Positions 27,946 to 36,949 of a stretch of DNA of 64,000 bases are shown piece by piece; position 1 is the first letter of the stretch, and the number at the start of each line of letters is the position of its first letter. The stretch comes from a bacterium (GTDB taxonomy: Bacteria; Electryoneota; RPQS01; DYHQ01), in contig JAUXGA010000003.1 in the NCBI GenBank assembly GCA_030622545.1, positions 22,748-86,747 of the forward strand, given 5' to 3'. Position numbers and translations under genes: made by a program. The notes beneath the pieces were generated by a model that searched no databases, was not told the origin of the DNA, and saw only the letters and a program-made list of their open reading frames with translations.

Positions 27946-28632
27946 CTAATAAACTCTATCTTGTGTGTATCGCTGGTAAAGTGAATGTATCACTTCATCA
28001 GGAGGTCGTTTCGCATGATTCAACAACAATCCTGAGCGGTTCCCCCGACGGAACAGTAGTCCATCAAATGTTAGAGGTGAAACCTCGTTCAAAGCTCTTC
28101 CCCAAGCCGATTTGATCTCCATGTCTTCCACATAGTGGCGGCTATCAGATAGAATGTAGAGAAAAATCCATGGATAGTCAGCCTTAGCAGCCTTGCATTT
28201 CTCAGATTTCTCTGCTATCATTTCAACTATTTCTTGCTCAATTCTCTGTGGGTCGCCATACGGCACCAACCTACCTTCTTTCGGAGCGGCGAATAGCTTC
28301 TCCTCTGTAACCTGTTCATTGCGCTTTGCTCCAACTTTTGGACGGTACCGTCGGACTTCCACCCCCATCTTGTGTTCACCAATTTCAATCTCAATGTCAG
28401 GAGATTCTTTCACTTTCCGGAACTTGAGGGCTTTCATAGTGGGAACATCAAGCAAGTCCGCCGCTGCTCGCAATTCGGCGACAATATCAGCCGCATCTTC
28501 CGGCGTTTCTTTTTCAAGCTTGTCTTTAACAACTTTACATCGCCTCTCCAGAGAAACTCCATCCATACGAGAATCTTGACTCAGTTTATCCCGCAAATCT
28601 CTCATGTCATTCAAACATTCGTCCTTCGTCAT
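27946..28632 (-). CDS. Uncharacterised protein, possibly PD-(D/E)xK nuclease-like
   Basis: I do not recognise this 228-residue protein. The ATG at 28632 follows GGGAG and lies 14 bases after the DUF4159 stop. Residues 1-70 are charged and helical. The segment SPDIEIEIGEHKMGVEVRRY (D79, E92, R94) has the spacing of PD-(D/E)xK nuclease folds, but with Arg where Lys is usual, so activity is doubtful. Residues ~145-228 are mixed helix and strand (YPWIFLYILSDSRHY, FDGLLFRRGNRSGLLLNHA). Base composition resembles the AT-richer beta-helix gene next to it more than the DUF4159 gene. Confidence 0.6.
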   Translation of the reverse strand: MTKDECLNDMRDLRDKLSQDSRMDGVSLERRCKVVKDKLEKETPEDAADIVAELRAAADLLDVPTMKALKFRKVKESPDIEIEIGEHKMGVEVRRYRPKVGAKRNEQVTEEKLFAAPKEGRLVPYGDPQRIEQEIVEMIAEKSEKCKAAKADYPWIFLYILSDSRHYVEDMEIKSAWGRALNEVSPLTFDGLLFRRGNRSGLLLNHAKRPPDEVIHSLYQRYTQDRVY

Positions 28633-28646
28633 TGCTATTCTCCCTA

Positions 28647-29357
28647 CTAATCCGTCAACGCATGCAGAATCACATTCGCGCCCATTTCCAAGGCGGCGCG
28701 GCGTTTCTCGGGCGGGTCGTTGTGGATGTCCCCATCTTCCCAGCCGTCCCCTAAATCGCATTGATAATTATAAAAGACCACTAACCGCCCTTCATGGAAA
28801 AGCCCGAATCCTTGCGGCGGCAGTTTGTCGTGCTCGTGAATTTTCGGCAGCCCGTTTCTGAATTCATAGTAGATGTGGTAAACGGGATAATTGAACGGCA
28901 ACTCCACAAGCTGCTCATCCGGAAAAATCTTTCGCATCTCGCGACGAAAAGATTTGTCCATGCCGTAATCGTCGTTCGCGAAAAGAAATCCGCCGCTCGA
29001 TAAGTAGGCTCGCAAATTCGCCGCTTCCTGTTCCGAAAAGAAAATATTTCCATGTCCGTTGACATAGATAACCGGATACCGAAAAAGCTCCGCGCCTTTC
29101 GCGTCGGCTTGAGCGGGCGTCGGCTGCACCGCGACGTTCGTATTCCTTCCGATGAACCGAAGCAGGTTCGCCACGGACGCGGCTCCGCTGTACCAATCCC
29201 CGCCACCGTCGTATTTCAAGAGCGCAATCGTTAGCTTCGAGCTTGAAGATGCCGGCTGTGCGAATAGAAAACTCGCCAGTCCTATACAGATTAAAGCGAT
29301 GGCAATGGGCTGAAGCCCATTGCCTGTCAAGGAAATTCTTCGCATGTTCTTTACCAT
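28647..29357 (-). CDS. DUF4159-family exported protein
   Basis: The protein has 236 residues. A signal sequence follows a basic start (MVKNMRRISLTGNGLQPIAI). A second ATG at 29345 would also give a signal peptide. The body has a flavodoxin/GATase-like fold typical of DUF4159: LTIALLKYDGGGDWYSG, YPVIYVNGHGNIFFSEQE, LRAYLSSGGFLFANDDYGMD, HEGRLVVFYNYQCDLGDGWE. The family has no known activity. It often occurs with DUF4175 and MoxR-type gene sets, and a DUF4175 gene is at 16133. Element A ends 4 bases upstream of the start, so the 5' leader carries the hairpin. Confidence 0.85.
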   Translation of the reverse strand: MVKNMRRISLTGNGLQPIAIALICIGLASFLFAQPASSSSKLTIALLKYDGGGDWYSGAASVANLLRFIGRNTNVAVQPTPAQADAKGAELFRYPVIYVNGHGNIFFSEQEAANLRAYLSSGGFLFANDDYGMDKSFRREMRKIFPDEQLVELPFNYPVYHIYYEFRNGLPKIHEHDKLPPQGFGLFHEGRLVVFYNYQCDLGDGWEDGDIHNDPPEKRRAALEMGANVILHALTD

Positions 29358-29360
29358 AGA

Positions 29361-29391
29361 TTCCGGGCAGGTCAGGGGATCTGCCTCGGCG
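29361..29391 (+). repeat. Palindromic element A, short form
   Basis: TTCCGGGC, AGGTC-AGGG-GATCT, GCCTCGGCG. One G-T wobble lies in the arm. It is 29 of 31 or better identical to the copy at 58289. Confidence 0.75.
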
Positions 29392-29405
29392 AGTAGAGAC
29401 GGGTT

Positions 29406-29435
29406 GCGCGCAGGGTGAGGGCACCCGGCGCGGCG
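29406..29435 (+). repeat. Palindromic element B
   Basis: GCGCGC, AGGGTGAGGGCACCC, GGCGCGGCG. It is the reverse complement of the B core at 22286 and 26148 and lies 15 bases after an A element. Confidence 0.7.
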
Positions 29436-29467
29436 AATTTAAATAATGTGTTTCCCGAAAAAAACTG

Positions 29468-30763
29468 TTACTGCTTAATCTCGATATAAGTTTGCGAGCG
29501 CAGCTTATCAATCCACTGATTAAATTCCTGCTCGCGTTTTTGCATCAGCGTCATCTGTTCGATGCGTTCGTAGTCTTCGGCAAGGCTGACCGTTCGAGCG
29601 TCCTGCCGGTCTTCCACTTTCAAAAGATGCACGCCGAACTGTGCCCGAAACGGTTCGGAAATCTCGCCCGCCGCAAGTTTGCGCGCCGGAACGCGGAAAT
29701 CATCCGGCAATTCCTCCGGCTTGAACCAGCCCAGCGCACCGCCTTTGGCCGCGCTCTTAGCATCCCATGAAATCCGCTGAGCCGCTTCGGCAAAGGATTC
29801 CTTCCCGGCTAAAATGCTGTCGCGGAGTACACCTGCTCGCACCATCGTGCTTCCTTCATCAGCCGCGGTCGGAACGATTTCAAACAGAATGTGACTGGTG
29901 TTAATTTTTTCTCCCTTGCGCCAATTCAAACGAATCAGATGCACGCCGAATTGCGTTTCGACCGGCTCGGAAATTCCACCGTCTTCGAGAGCATAGGCGA
30001 CTTCTTCATATTCCGGCACAAGGTCGCCGCGACTTGTTGTCCCCAACAGGCCGTCCGCTTTCGCCGACGCAGGGTCTTCGGAAAGTCGCCGCGCCGCCGC
30101 TTCGAATTCAACCTCGCCCCCCAGAATCATCCGGCGTATGGAATCCGCGTGCTCAACAGCCGCCCGGCGGCTGATGTCGGAAATTAGGTCTCGAAGCAGA
30201 ATATGCGACAGCTTCACCGCTTCCTCAATCGCCGGAACGGAGTCCTGATAGGTCTCCCAGAAAGCTTCGACGTCCGCTCGAGCGACTCGGATATCACCGA
30301 GGTAGAACCGCTTGAGCTGCTCGATCATCATCCCTTCACGCACAAGATCGCGAAATTCGCGCCGAATAGCGGATAACGGCATCCCATAATATTCCGCTAT
30401 CTTCTCCTGTGACCCGAGTTGCTCTTCAAGTGTCTGAAGGCGATTATCGAGCTCCCTATCAAGCTCCCGGTCGGGAATCGTGACAGTGTCGGCGCGTGCT
30501 TTCGCTAAGAGCACTTTTTGTCGAATGAGCTCCTCTAACACCTGCATCTTCAAATCATTGAGCTGTTCATTGGTGAGGTCTCGCAAATCCACTTCTTGCG
30601 CCAGATTGAACTGGAGATATTGATGGACTTCCGACTCAAGGATAATATCTTCATCAACGACAGCTAAAATTCGGTCAATGACTTCCGCACCGATGGCGGC
30701 TCCGCCGAAAAGAATTCCGAGAAATATCCCGACCAAAAGACCAGCGTTTCGTGGTCGCATCAC
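29468..30763 (-). CDS. SurA-like periplasmic peptidyl-prolyl isomerase / chaperone
   Basis: The protein has 431 residues. A signal peptide (LLVGIFLGILFGGAAIGAEV) precedes a SurA N-terminal domain (RILAVVDEDIILESEVHQYL). Two parvulin (PpiC) domains follow: VKLSHILLRDL...FGVHLIRL and NTSHILFEIV...FGVHLLKVED. The layout equals SurA, which escorts outer-membrane proteins to the Bam complex. It overlaps the upstream parvulin gene by 4 bases, so the three chaperone genes form one operon. Confidence 0.93.
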   Translation of the reverse strand: MMRPRNAGLLVGIFLGILFGGAAIGAEVIDRILAVVDEDIILESEVHQYLQFNLAQEVDLRDLTNEQLNDLKMQVLEELIRQKVLLAKARADTVTIPDRELDRELDNRLQTLEEQLGSQEKIAEYYGMPLSAIRREFRDLVREGMMIEQLKRFYLGDIRVARADVEAFWETYQDSVPAIEEAVKLSHILLRDLISDISRRAAVEHADSIRRMILGGEVEFEAAARRLSEDPASAKADGLLGTTSRGDLVPEYEEVAYALEDGGISEPVETQFGVHLIRLNWRKGEKINTSHILFEIVPTAADEGSTMVRAGVLRDSILAGKESFAEAAQRISWDAKSAAKGGALGWFKPEELPDDFRVPARKLAAGEISEPFRAQFGVHLLKVEDRQDARTVSLAEDYERIEQMTLMQKREQEFNQWIDKLRSQTYIEIKQ

Positions 30764-31581
30764 AGGCTGTCTCCCAAATTAATCGTCACCGGATAGTTTC
30801 GACTGAGCTCGGCCATCAACGTTTCCATCGCTGACCGGGAAGCTTCCAACATCAAGCGCTCGCGGATTTCACAGCGAACATCCTCTAACGGAATTCGCTG
30901 TCCGGCGGCAAAACGCTCGCGCAGGCGCAGCAGGCGAAATCCTTCCTCCATCGGCAGGGGGCTTGCGAATTTCCCGGGTTCGAGCCTCGCCAGTTCCACC
31001 GCTTCCTCAGCTCGCAGCTCATCAGCTGACGCTCGCCAAATCCCTTCCATCGTCACTTCAGGATGCGCCATTTCCGCAAGGTCAATGTCTTTTACCGCTT
31101 CCCGGCGGAAAAGTTCAGCGGAAGGGCGATTCGGCGCCCAGTAGAGTTCAATTTCGTATTCTTCCCGCGACCGGACAAACTCGCTTTTGTGAGCCTCATA
31201 ATAATTCGCCACCGCCGAATCATCCGGGACACTCTGCCCCTGAACATCCCGAAGCAGCCTCGAACGCACCAACTCGCGCTGAAGCTCTCTCAGCTTGTTC
31301 TTGATTTCCGGATCTTTGTGAAAACCTCGCCGCTGAGCTTCGAGCAGCAGCAATGTCTCTTCCACCCAACCCTGTACGATCTGTTGCTTGACTTCCAAAG
31401 ACAGCGAATCGTAAGGGATTCCGGCTCGCTGACTCAGTTCAGCGCGCGTGAGAACTTTGTCGCCCGCGGTGGCGACAACATCCTCCGGATGCGTCCTGAA
31501 GCACCCGCAAAACGCTGCCCCGAAAATCAACGCCAATAGCGCGGCTTTAATGAGTTTCACGCACACTATCGGATACAGCAT
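30760..31581 (-). CDS. PpiC/SurA-type lipoprotein chaperone
   Basis: The protein has 273 residues if begun at the ATG at 31581. A GTG at 31560 would give the cleaner lipoprotein signal KLIKAALLALIFGAAFCGC, and overlaps the upstream gene less (14 rather than 35 bases). The region VVATAGDKVLTRAELSQRAG and the helical SurA-N-like body are present. The parvulin-like part (EEYEIELYWAPN, PMEEGFRLLRLRERF) is divergent, so isomerase activity is uncertain. It is the middle gene of three chaperones. Confidence 0.82.
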   Translation of the reverse strand: MLYPIVCVKLIKAALLALIFGAAFCGCFRTHPEDVVATAGDKVLTRAELSQRAGIPYDSLSLEVKQQIVQGWVEETLLLLEAQRRGFHKDPEIKNKLRELQRELVRSRLLRDVQGQSVPDDSAVANYYEAHKSEFVRSREEYEIELYWAPNRPSAELFRREAVKDIDLAEMAHPEVTMEGIWRASADELRAEEAVELARLEPGKFASPLPMEEGFRLLRLRERFAAGQRIPLEDVRCEIRERLMLEASRSAMETLMAELSRNYPVTINLGDSL

Positions 31582-33316
31582 CGGGCGTCAGTTTAGAACC
31601 TTCTTCCGGCCATACCTTGGCCAGCTCATCATCATAAATCGTAATCGAGAATTTATCTCGCAGCCGGGATTTCAGTGCTTCCTGCAACTCTTCGGTTTTC
31701 GCAATCCGCCACTGCCGATGAGCATTCACCCAAGACTCTTCGAAGGTCTTCGTTCGAGAAGGAATGATTTCCAAAAGCTGGATGACAGACCAGTTCTTTC
31801 CGACTCTGATTGAACCGGCAACGTCGCCCACTTCCTTCAGCTCGAAAGCAGCGGTTCCAATCAGTCCCATGCGTCGTGAATTGAAAGGCCCCATCTTTCC
31901 TTTAGCGGCTTTGGTGGATTCTTTTTCATTGTACAGTTTCGTCAGCTTTTCGAAGTTCTCACCCTTTTGGGCGCGGCGAGCAACGCGCGCTGATTTGGCG
32001 GAATCCTCTTTAATGAAGATTTCCCGAACCGTTCGCTGTTCTTCTTGAATGAAATCTCCCAAATGGGAAAGGTAATATGCTTCGACTTCCGCCGAGTCGG
32101 TGACAACTTTGTCGGTGACCTCTTCTTTTTCAAGCAGAGTGCTGATCTGCTGCTCTTTCCGGTTGACAATCTCCGGTGTATTACGCGCCTTCTTGAGCAG
32201 ACCTTTCTTTTCGGCATCTTTGTCCAGCAGCTTCGGTTCCACAATCGATGCCACCATATCTTCGAGCGTGTTGTCTTCTTCCCAATTAAGCTGCTTTATC
32301 CGGCCGCCGACCCTGTCGGCAACATCCTGGACGGTAATATTGCCGCCGCTATAGGTGGCGACGACGAGTTCTTTTTCTTTCTCAGTAAAGTAATCGCCCA
32401 ATTGTTTCTTCTGAGGGGTCGCGGGATCCGTCACCTTCTGGCTCATCATCTGCCAGGTATCCTCGCGATATTCCACTTTCGCTTTAGTGCGTATCGCAGC
32501 GAGATACTCCTTGGCCATTTCGTTGAGCTTGTCCCCTTCGCTCCGATACATCTGCTGCTTGATTTGGGATTTCTGTTCTTCATAGGGACGCTGCGGAACG
32601 GGTTTGCGTTCCTCAACCAAAATCAGATGCCAGCCATACGAAGTGCGCACCGGCTCCGAAAGCTCTCCGGCCTCCAGTTTCCAGGCAGCTTCCTGAAAGG
32701 CTTCCACCATTCGACCCCAGGAAAACCAGCCTAAGTTTCCGCTGTCCCGTGCCGTTGTGGCATCGTCGCTGTACAAACCGGCGGCTTCTCCGAAATCCAA
32801 TCCATCAACAATCGCCTGACGAATACTGTCGATGCGTCGTTTTGCCTCCGCTTCCTGTTCTTCGGTCGTATCCGCAGGTGAAATCTTGAGCAGGACATGG
32901 CGTGCTCGCAGTTCTTCGCCTGAACGTTCGTAGAATTCCTTGATCGCTTCTTCGTTGATGGCCTTGTCCATGATTTCCTGTTGATAAAGCAAATCAAGGG
33001 CTTTCCGTTTCGCCATCTGATTCACTTCGTTTGCGACTTCCGGTCTCTTGTCGTAGCCTCGCGAATACGCTTCCGCGACCAGCAATTTCTGATTCGCCAT
33101 TTCCTCGGCGAAAGAGCGTCGGTCGTCGAACGACCGTTTCTTAGCGGCTTCCTCGCCGCGATACTTCTGGACAAACCCGTTTTTGAAATCATCAACCGTG
33201 ATTTGATAGCGCCCCACCTTGGCGACAACGGGCTCCTTCTTGGCGCACGCGACAAAAGTCAGTGCAATTCCTAAAAGAAGAATCCAGATTGCAAAACGTT
33301 TCTTTTGAGTGGTCAC
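31547..33316 (-). CDS. PpiC-domain lipoprotein (PrsA/SurA-like foldase)
   Basis: The protein has 589 residues. The start is GTG at 33316 with a strong AGGAGGAGG upstream. A lipoprotein signal (ILLLGIALTFVACAKKEP) gives an acylated Cys at about residue 24. A SurA-N domain (VVAKVGRYQITVDDFKNGFV) and a full PpiC domain (RARHVLLKISPADT...LGWFSWGRMVEAFQ...YGWHLILVEERK) follow. A second degraded unit lies at about 430-540 (EEQRTVREIFIKED, KGKMGPFNSRRMGLIG). It probably acts at the inner or outer membrane on exported proteins. Confidence 0.9.
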   Translation of the reverse strand: MTTQKKRFAIWILLLGIALTFVACAKKEPVVAKVGRYQITVDDFKNGFVQKYRGEEAAKKRSFDDRRSFAEEMANQKLLVAEAYSRGYDKRPEVANEVNQMAKRKALDLLYQQEIMDKAINEEAIKEFYERSGEELRARHVLLKISPADTTEEQEAEAKRRIDSIRQAIVDGLDFGEAAGLYSDDATTARDSGNLGWFSWGRMVEAFQEAAWKLEAGELSEPVRTSYGWHLILVEERKPVPQRPYEEQKSQIKQQMYRSEGDKLNEMAKEYLAAIRTKAKVEYREDTWQMMSQKVTDPATPQKKQLGDYFTEKEKELVVATYSGGNITVQDVADRVGGRIKQLNWEEDNTLEDMVASIVEPKLLDKDAEKKGLLKKARNTPEIVNRKEQQISTLLEKEEVTDKVVTDSAEVEAYYLSHLGDFIQEEQRTVREIFIKEDSAKSARVARRAQKGENFEKLTKLYNEKESTKAAKGKMGPFNSRRMGLIGTAAFELKEVGDVAGSIRVGKNWSVIQLLEIIPSRTKTFEESWVNAHRQWRIAKTEELQEALKSRLRDKFSITIYDDELAKVWPEEGSKLTPDAVSDSVRETH

Positions 33317-33373
33317 AGAAACCTCCTCCTGCTTACCGAACCTGTTTATGGAATATTTGAACTTGCTTAAAAA

Positions 33374-36300
33374 CTATAATTCTTCCGGCTCTTCGACTAA
33401 AGCACGAAGAAACCGGATCAGATAATCCGCGTTGTTTTCCTCGCCGTGAATTTCCGGCAAAGGCAAACGAATTCCAAGACGGTCAATCGCCGAGATTTCC
33501 ACCGGGTAATCAGCGATATTCCGCAATAATTCCTTGACATCCCGGCCATTTCCCTGCGGCTCGGGAAAGTCAATCGAGAGCCGGTTGTTCTTCAGAGCGA
33601 TTTTTTCCGCGCCGAGCCGCTCTCCCAATACGCGCACGCGCGCCATGGTCAGCAGCGCCTGAGCGGGCGTTGGCAGGCGACCGAACCGGTCGCGTATCTC
33701 CGTTTCTACCTCATCGAGTCGCTGCAATTGTTTCGCGTGAACCAACTCGCGGTAGAAATTCAAACGCTGACTGCCTTCCGGAATATAGGACTCCGGGAAG
33801 AACGCGTCTGTCGGGAATTCCAATTTCAATTCAACCTTTGGAGGCTCCTCGACGTCCGCGCTGTCGCCCAGTCGCTCATGGCGGACTTCTTCCACAGCTT
33901 CCTCGATGAGCCGCTGATAGAGTTCAAACCCGACCGCGTTGATGTAACCGGACTGTTCCCGCCCTAAGAGATTCCCCGCGCCGCGAATTTCCAAATCCCG
34001 CATGGCAATCTGAAACCCGGCGCCCAACTCGCTAAAATTGGCCAGCATCGATAGACGCTGCTGCGCCGTTCGGTTCATTTCCCAGCGCGGCGGGACTAAG
34101 AAATACGCATAAGCCTTCCGCGAACTGCGCCCGATGCGCCCACGAAGCTGGTAGAGCTGCGCGAGGCCGAAACGGTCTGCGCGGTTTACAATCATCGTGT
34201 TCACATTCGGCATGTCCAGACCGGATTCGACGATCATGGTCGAAATCAGAACATCAAAACGCCCTTCCAAGAAATGAACCATCACCCGCGAGAGAGCATC
34301 TTCCGGCATCTTGCCATGCGCAACCGCGAGACGCACACCCGGCAAAAGGTCCTTCAACAACTGATGAACCGCTTTAATCGATTGAATGCGGTTGTGAACA
34401 AAAAAGACTTGCCCCCCGCGCTGAATCTCATAGAGGATAGCATCCTGTATCGTCTTCTCCGACCACGGAACAATGTCCGTTTCGATAGGAAGCCTTCCCG
34501 GCGGCGGCGTGGTGATGTGAGACATGTCCCGCGCACCCATGAGCGCCATATTCAATGTGCGGGGAATGGGTGTCGCCGAAAGGGAAAGCACATCAACGCT
34601 CGCCTTGAGAGATTTCAGCTTTTCCTTCTGAACGACGCCAAACCGGTGTTCCTCATCAATAATTAAAAGCCCCAAATCTTTCAGCTTGACATCTTTCGAA
34701 AGAAGGCGATGCGTTCCAATCAGAACATCCACCTGTCCCTCGGCAGCGCTTTGCAAGACGCGTTGAGCTTCTTTTTTTGTGCGAAAGCGAGAAAGAACAT
34801 CGACTCGAACCGGCCACGATTTAAGCCGTTCGCGAAACGTCCGAAAATGCTGCTGAGCTAAAACTGTTGTCGGCACTAAAATCGCCACCTGCTTGCCTTC
34901 CTGAACCGCTTTGAAGGTAGCACGCAAAGCGACTTCGGTCTTGCCGTAGCCGACATCTCCGCAAACAAGCCGGTCCATCGGCACAGGCTCTTCCATGTCC
35001 CGCTTAACATCTTCAGCCGCGCGAAACTGGTCAGGCGTGTCTTCGTAAGGAAACGCTGCTTCCATTTCCCGCTGCCACAGCGTATCGGGATTCATCGAGA
35101 AGCCCTTCGCCGCTTTTCGGCGGGCATAGAGCTTGATGAGTTCTTCCGTTATGGACTTGAGCGATTTCTTCGTCTTGCGGCGCAGTTCCGCCCAATCTCG
35201 CCCTCCAATACGGGACAACGGCGGCTGAAAACCTTCACGCCCGGCATATTTCTGAATCTGAGCCAAGTTTTCCAGCTTGACGTAGAGAATGATGCCGTCC
35301 CGGTATTCAATCTTCAGTCGCTCTCGCGAAACCTCTCCCACAGCGATTTTTTCCAGTCCGAGATAGCGGCCAATACCATAGTCCACATGGACAACGTAAT
35401 CGCCGACCTGCAGCGCATCTAATCCTCTTAGCGGCGCGACATTCTTAAACTTCATGAACCGGCGACGACGACGACGACGACCAAAAATGTCATGGTCAAC
35501 TAAAAGCGCCAGCCCAGCGCTCGGAAGCGTAAATCCGTGGTGCAATCCACCTTCGCGCACGTCGAATATGTCATCCGACAAACCGCGCTCTTCCAGAATC
35601 TCGCCAAGTCGATGCCCCGCTTCAAGGTTATCCGACACAATAACCGCGCGAAGCCCTTGCTTATGATATTCTTTCAACCTGTCCGCTAAAAGCGGAAGAT
35701 TCGCGGCGAAACTTTCCTGCGGCTGGGCGGAGAAGCTGAGCTGCTCGTCCACCGCAAACGGCGCGTTATTGACAAAGAGCTGTAGAAATTTTCCCGCGCG
35801 CATGCGCAACGTATCCGGATCAAACGATGTCGGTTCACCTTTGTGCGAATCCGCCGCGAGCTCCGGAGTACGTTCACGCCAACTTTCCCGAATCGCATTC
35901 CATGTCGCCCGGCCATTCACCCAAAGAACAGCAGCGTTCTCCGGGAAATGATCGAAAACAGGACTCAACTCAGAACTGGCTGTTTCCGCCGCGAAAACCT
36001 CGAAGCGGCGAAGCTCTTTCCCTAAACTCTTCTGTGTTTCGGGTTCGAACGTGCGCAGGCTTTCGACGATATCGTCGTAGTACTCGATGCGCACAGGATG
36101 GGGCGCGCCAAAAGAAAAGATGTCCACCACTGCACCGCGCACTGCAAACTGGCCGACCGACTCTACCAGAGCTTCCCGCGTGTACCCACCCCGACTGAGA
36201 AACTCTATAAGCTCATCCCTCGGCAGCAATTCGTCACGTTCTAATGTAAAGAGATTCTGCGAGAGCGCATCCGGCGACGGCAGCGCATCCAAAAGGGCGA

Positions 36301-36655
36301 AGGCTTCTGTAACGATGACCGCCCTTTCCCGGTGGCGAAGAGCCAGCAAAACTTCTGCTCGTTCGGAAAGTTCAACAGCGGTAGGAACCCGACCGTAATG
36401 CGGATTTCCCGGCAGAAGGCACAGCGCTTCCCCTGAGAGCAGCGATGTTAAATCATCGGCGAATTCTTCCGCGTCTTCCAGGGTTTCGCAAACCGCTAAA
36501 ACCGGTCGCGCCGCCCGCTCGGCAATGTAGGCCGCAACAACCGAAGGCAGGGAACCGGGCAGGCTTAAAAGAGAGAGTCTCCCCCCATCACGCAGAGCAT
36601 CGCCCAGCGCGTTAAAAGGTGAGGAATCGTAAAGGGCCTTTTTCAGCCAATCCAT
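33374..36655 (-). CDS. mfd: Transcription-repair coupling factor
   Basis: The protein has 1,093 residues. N-terminal UvrB-like domains are followed by the RNA-polymerase-interacting module (GDYVVHVDYGIGRYLGLEKI). A RecG-like helicase follows, with motif I GDVGYGKTEVALRA at about 567, motif II IIDEEHRFG at about 667, motif III SLSATPIPRTL, and motif VI QLYQLRGRIGRSSRKAYAYF. The C-terminal TRCF domain is present (FPTDAFFPESYIPEGSQRL). It releases stalled RNA polymerase and recruits UvrA. It stands upstream of the chaperone genes with a 57-base gap. Confidence 0.97.
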   Translation of the reverse strand: MDWLKKALYDSSPFNALGDALRDGGRLSLLSLPGSLPSVVAAYIAERAARPVLAVCETLEDAEEFADDLTSLLSGEALCLLPGNPHYGRVPTAVELSERAEVLLALRHRERAVIVTEAFALLDALPSPDALSQNLFTLERDELLPRDELIEFLSRGGYTREALVESVGQFAVRGAVVDIFSFGAPHPVRIEYYDDIVESLRTFEPETQKSLGKELRRFEVFAAETASSELSPVFDHFPENAAVLWVNGRATWNAIRESWRERTPELAADSHKGEPTSFDPDTLRMRAGKFLQLFVNNAPFAVDEQLSFSAQPQESFAANLPLLADRLKEYHKQGLRAVIVSDNLEAGHRLGEILEERGLSDDIFDVREGGLHHGFTLPSAGLALLVDHDIFGRRRRRRRFMKFKNVAPLRGLDALQVGDYVVHVDYGIGRYLGLEKIAVGEVSRERLKIEYRDGIILYVKLENLAQIQKYAGREGFQPPLSRIGGRDWAELRRKTKKSLKSITEELIKLYARRKAAKGFSMNPDTLWQREMEAAFPYEDTPDQFRAAEDVKRDMEEPVPMDRLVCGDVGYGKTEVALRATFKAVQEGKQVAILVPTTVLAQQHFRTFRERLKSWPVRVDVLSRFRTKKEAQRVLQSAAEGQVDVLIGTHRLLSKDVKLKDLGLLIIDEEHRFGVVQKEKLKSLKASVDVLSLSATPIPRTLNMALMGARDMSHITTPPPGRLPIETDIVPWSEKTIQDAILYEIQRGGQVFFVHNRIQSIKAVHQLLKDLLPGVRLAVAHGKMPEDALSRVMVHFLEGRFDVLISTMIVESGLDMPNVNTMIVNRADRFGLAQLYQLRGRIGRSSRKAYAYFLVPPRWEMNRTAQQRLSMLANFSELGAGFQIAMRDLEIRGAGNLLGREQSGYINAVGFELYQRLIEEAVEEVRHERLGDSADVEEPPKVELKLEFPTDAFFPESYIPEGSQRLNFYRELVHAKQLQRLDEVETEIRDRFGRLPTPAQALLTMARVRVLGERLGAEKIALKNNRLSIDFPEPQGNGRDVKELLRNIADYPVEISAIDRLGIRLPLPEIHGEENNADYLIRFLRALVEEPEEL

Positions 36656-36949
36656 AAGTTTCTATTTAGCGGTGCTATGTGCTTTATTTAATCATTTTTG
36701 CCACCAGCAACCGCTGCACTTCTGACTACTCGCCCACGCACCAATAGGTTCCTATCTATCGGCGAGTTTTTTCAGTAAGATAGGCGTTTCTTTCAGGGGT
36801 ACAGTGTGACGATTTCGAAATTGAGTAAACCGATTTCTTTTGGATGCTATCGTTCAGGCAAAAAATACAAGTGAATGAAATTAATCTATATTGTGAACTA
36901 TTTGACAATCTGTTGTCTATGATGTTATTAATAAATGTCTTATGTGTTT
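36656..36949. other. Intergenic region with one hairpin and AT-rich half
   Basis: This 294-base gap lies between the mfd start and the murQ stop. It contains the hairpin at 36728-36772 and an AT-rich stretch from about 36840. I see no gene, and no clear promoter beyond scattered AT-rich hexamers. Confidence 0.5.
36728..36772 (+). terminator. Hairpin with T run on the plus strand, no matching gene
   Basis: ACTCGCC (36728-36734) pairs with GGCGAGT (36761-36767), ATAGG pairs with CCTAT inside, and six T follow. It looks like an intrinsic terminator for plus-strand transcription, yet both flanking genes are on the minus strand. Confidence 0.45.
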
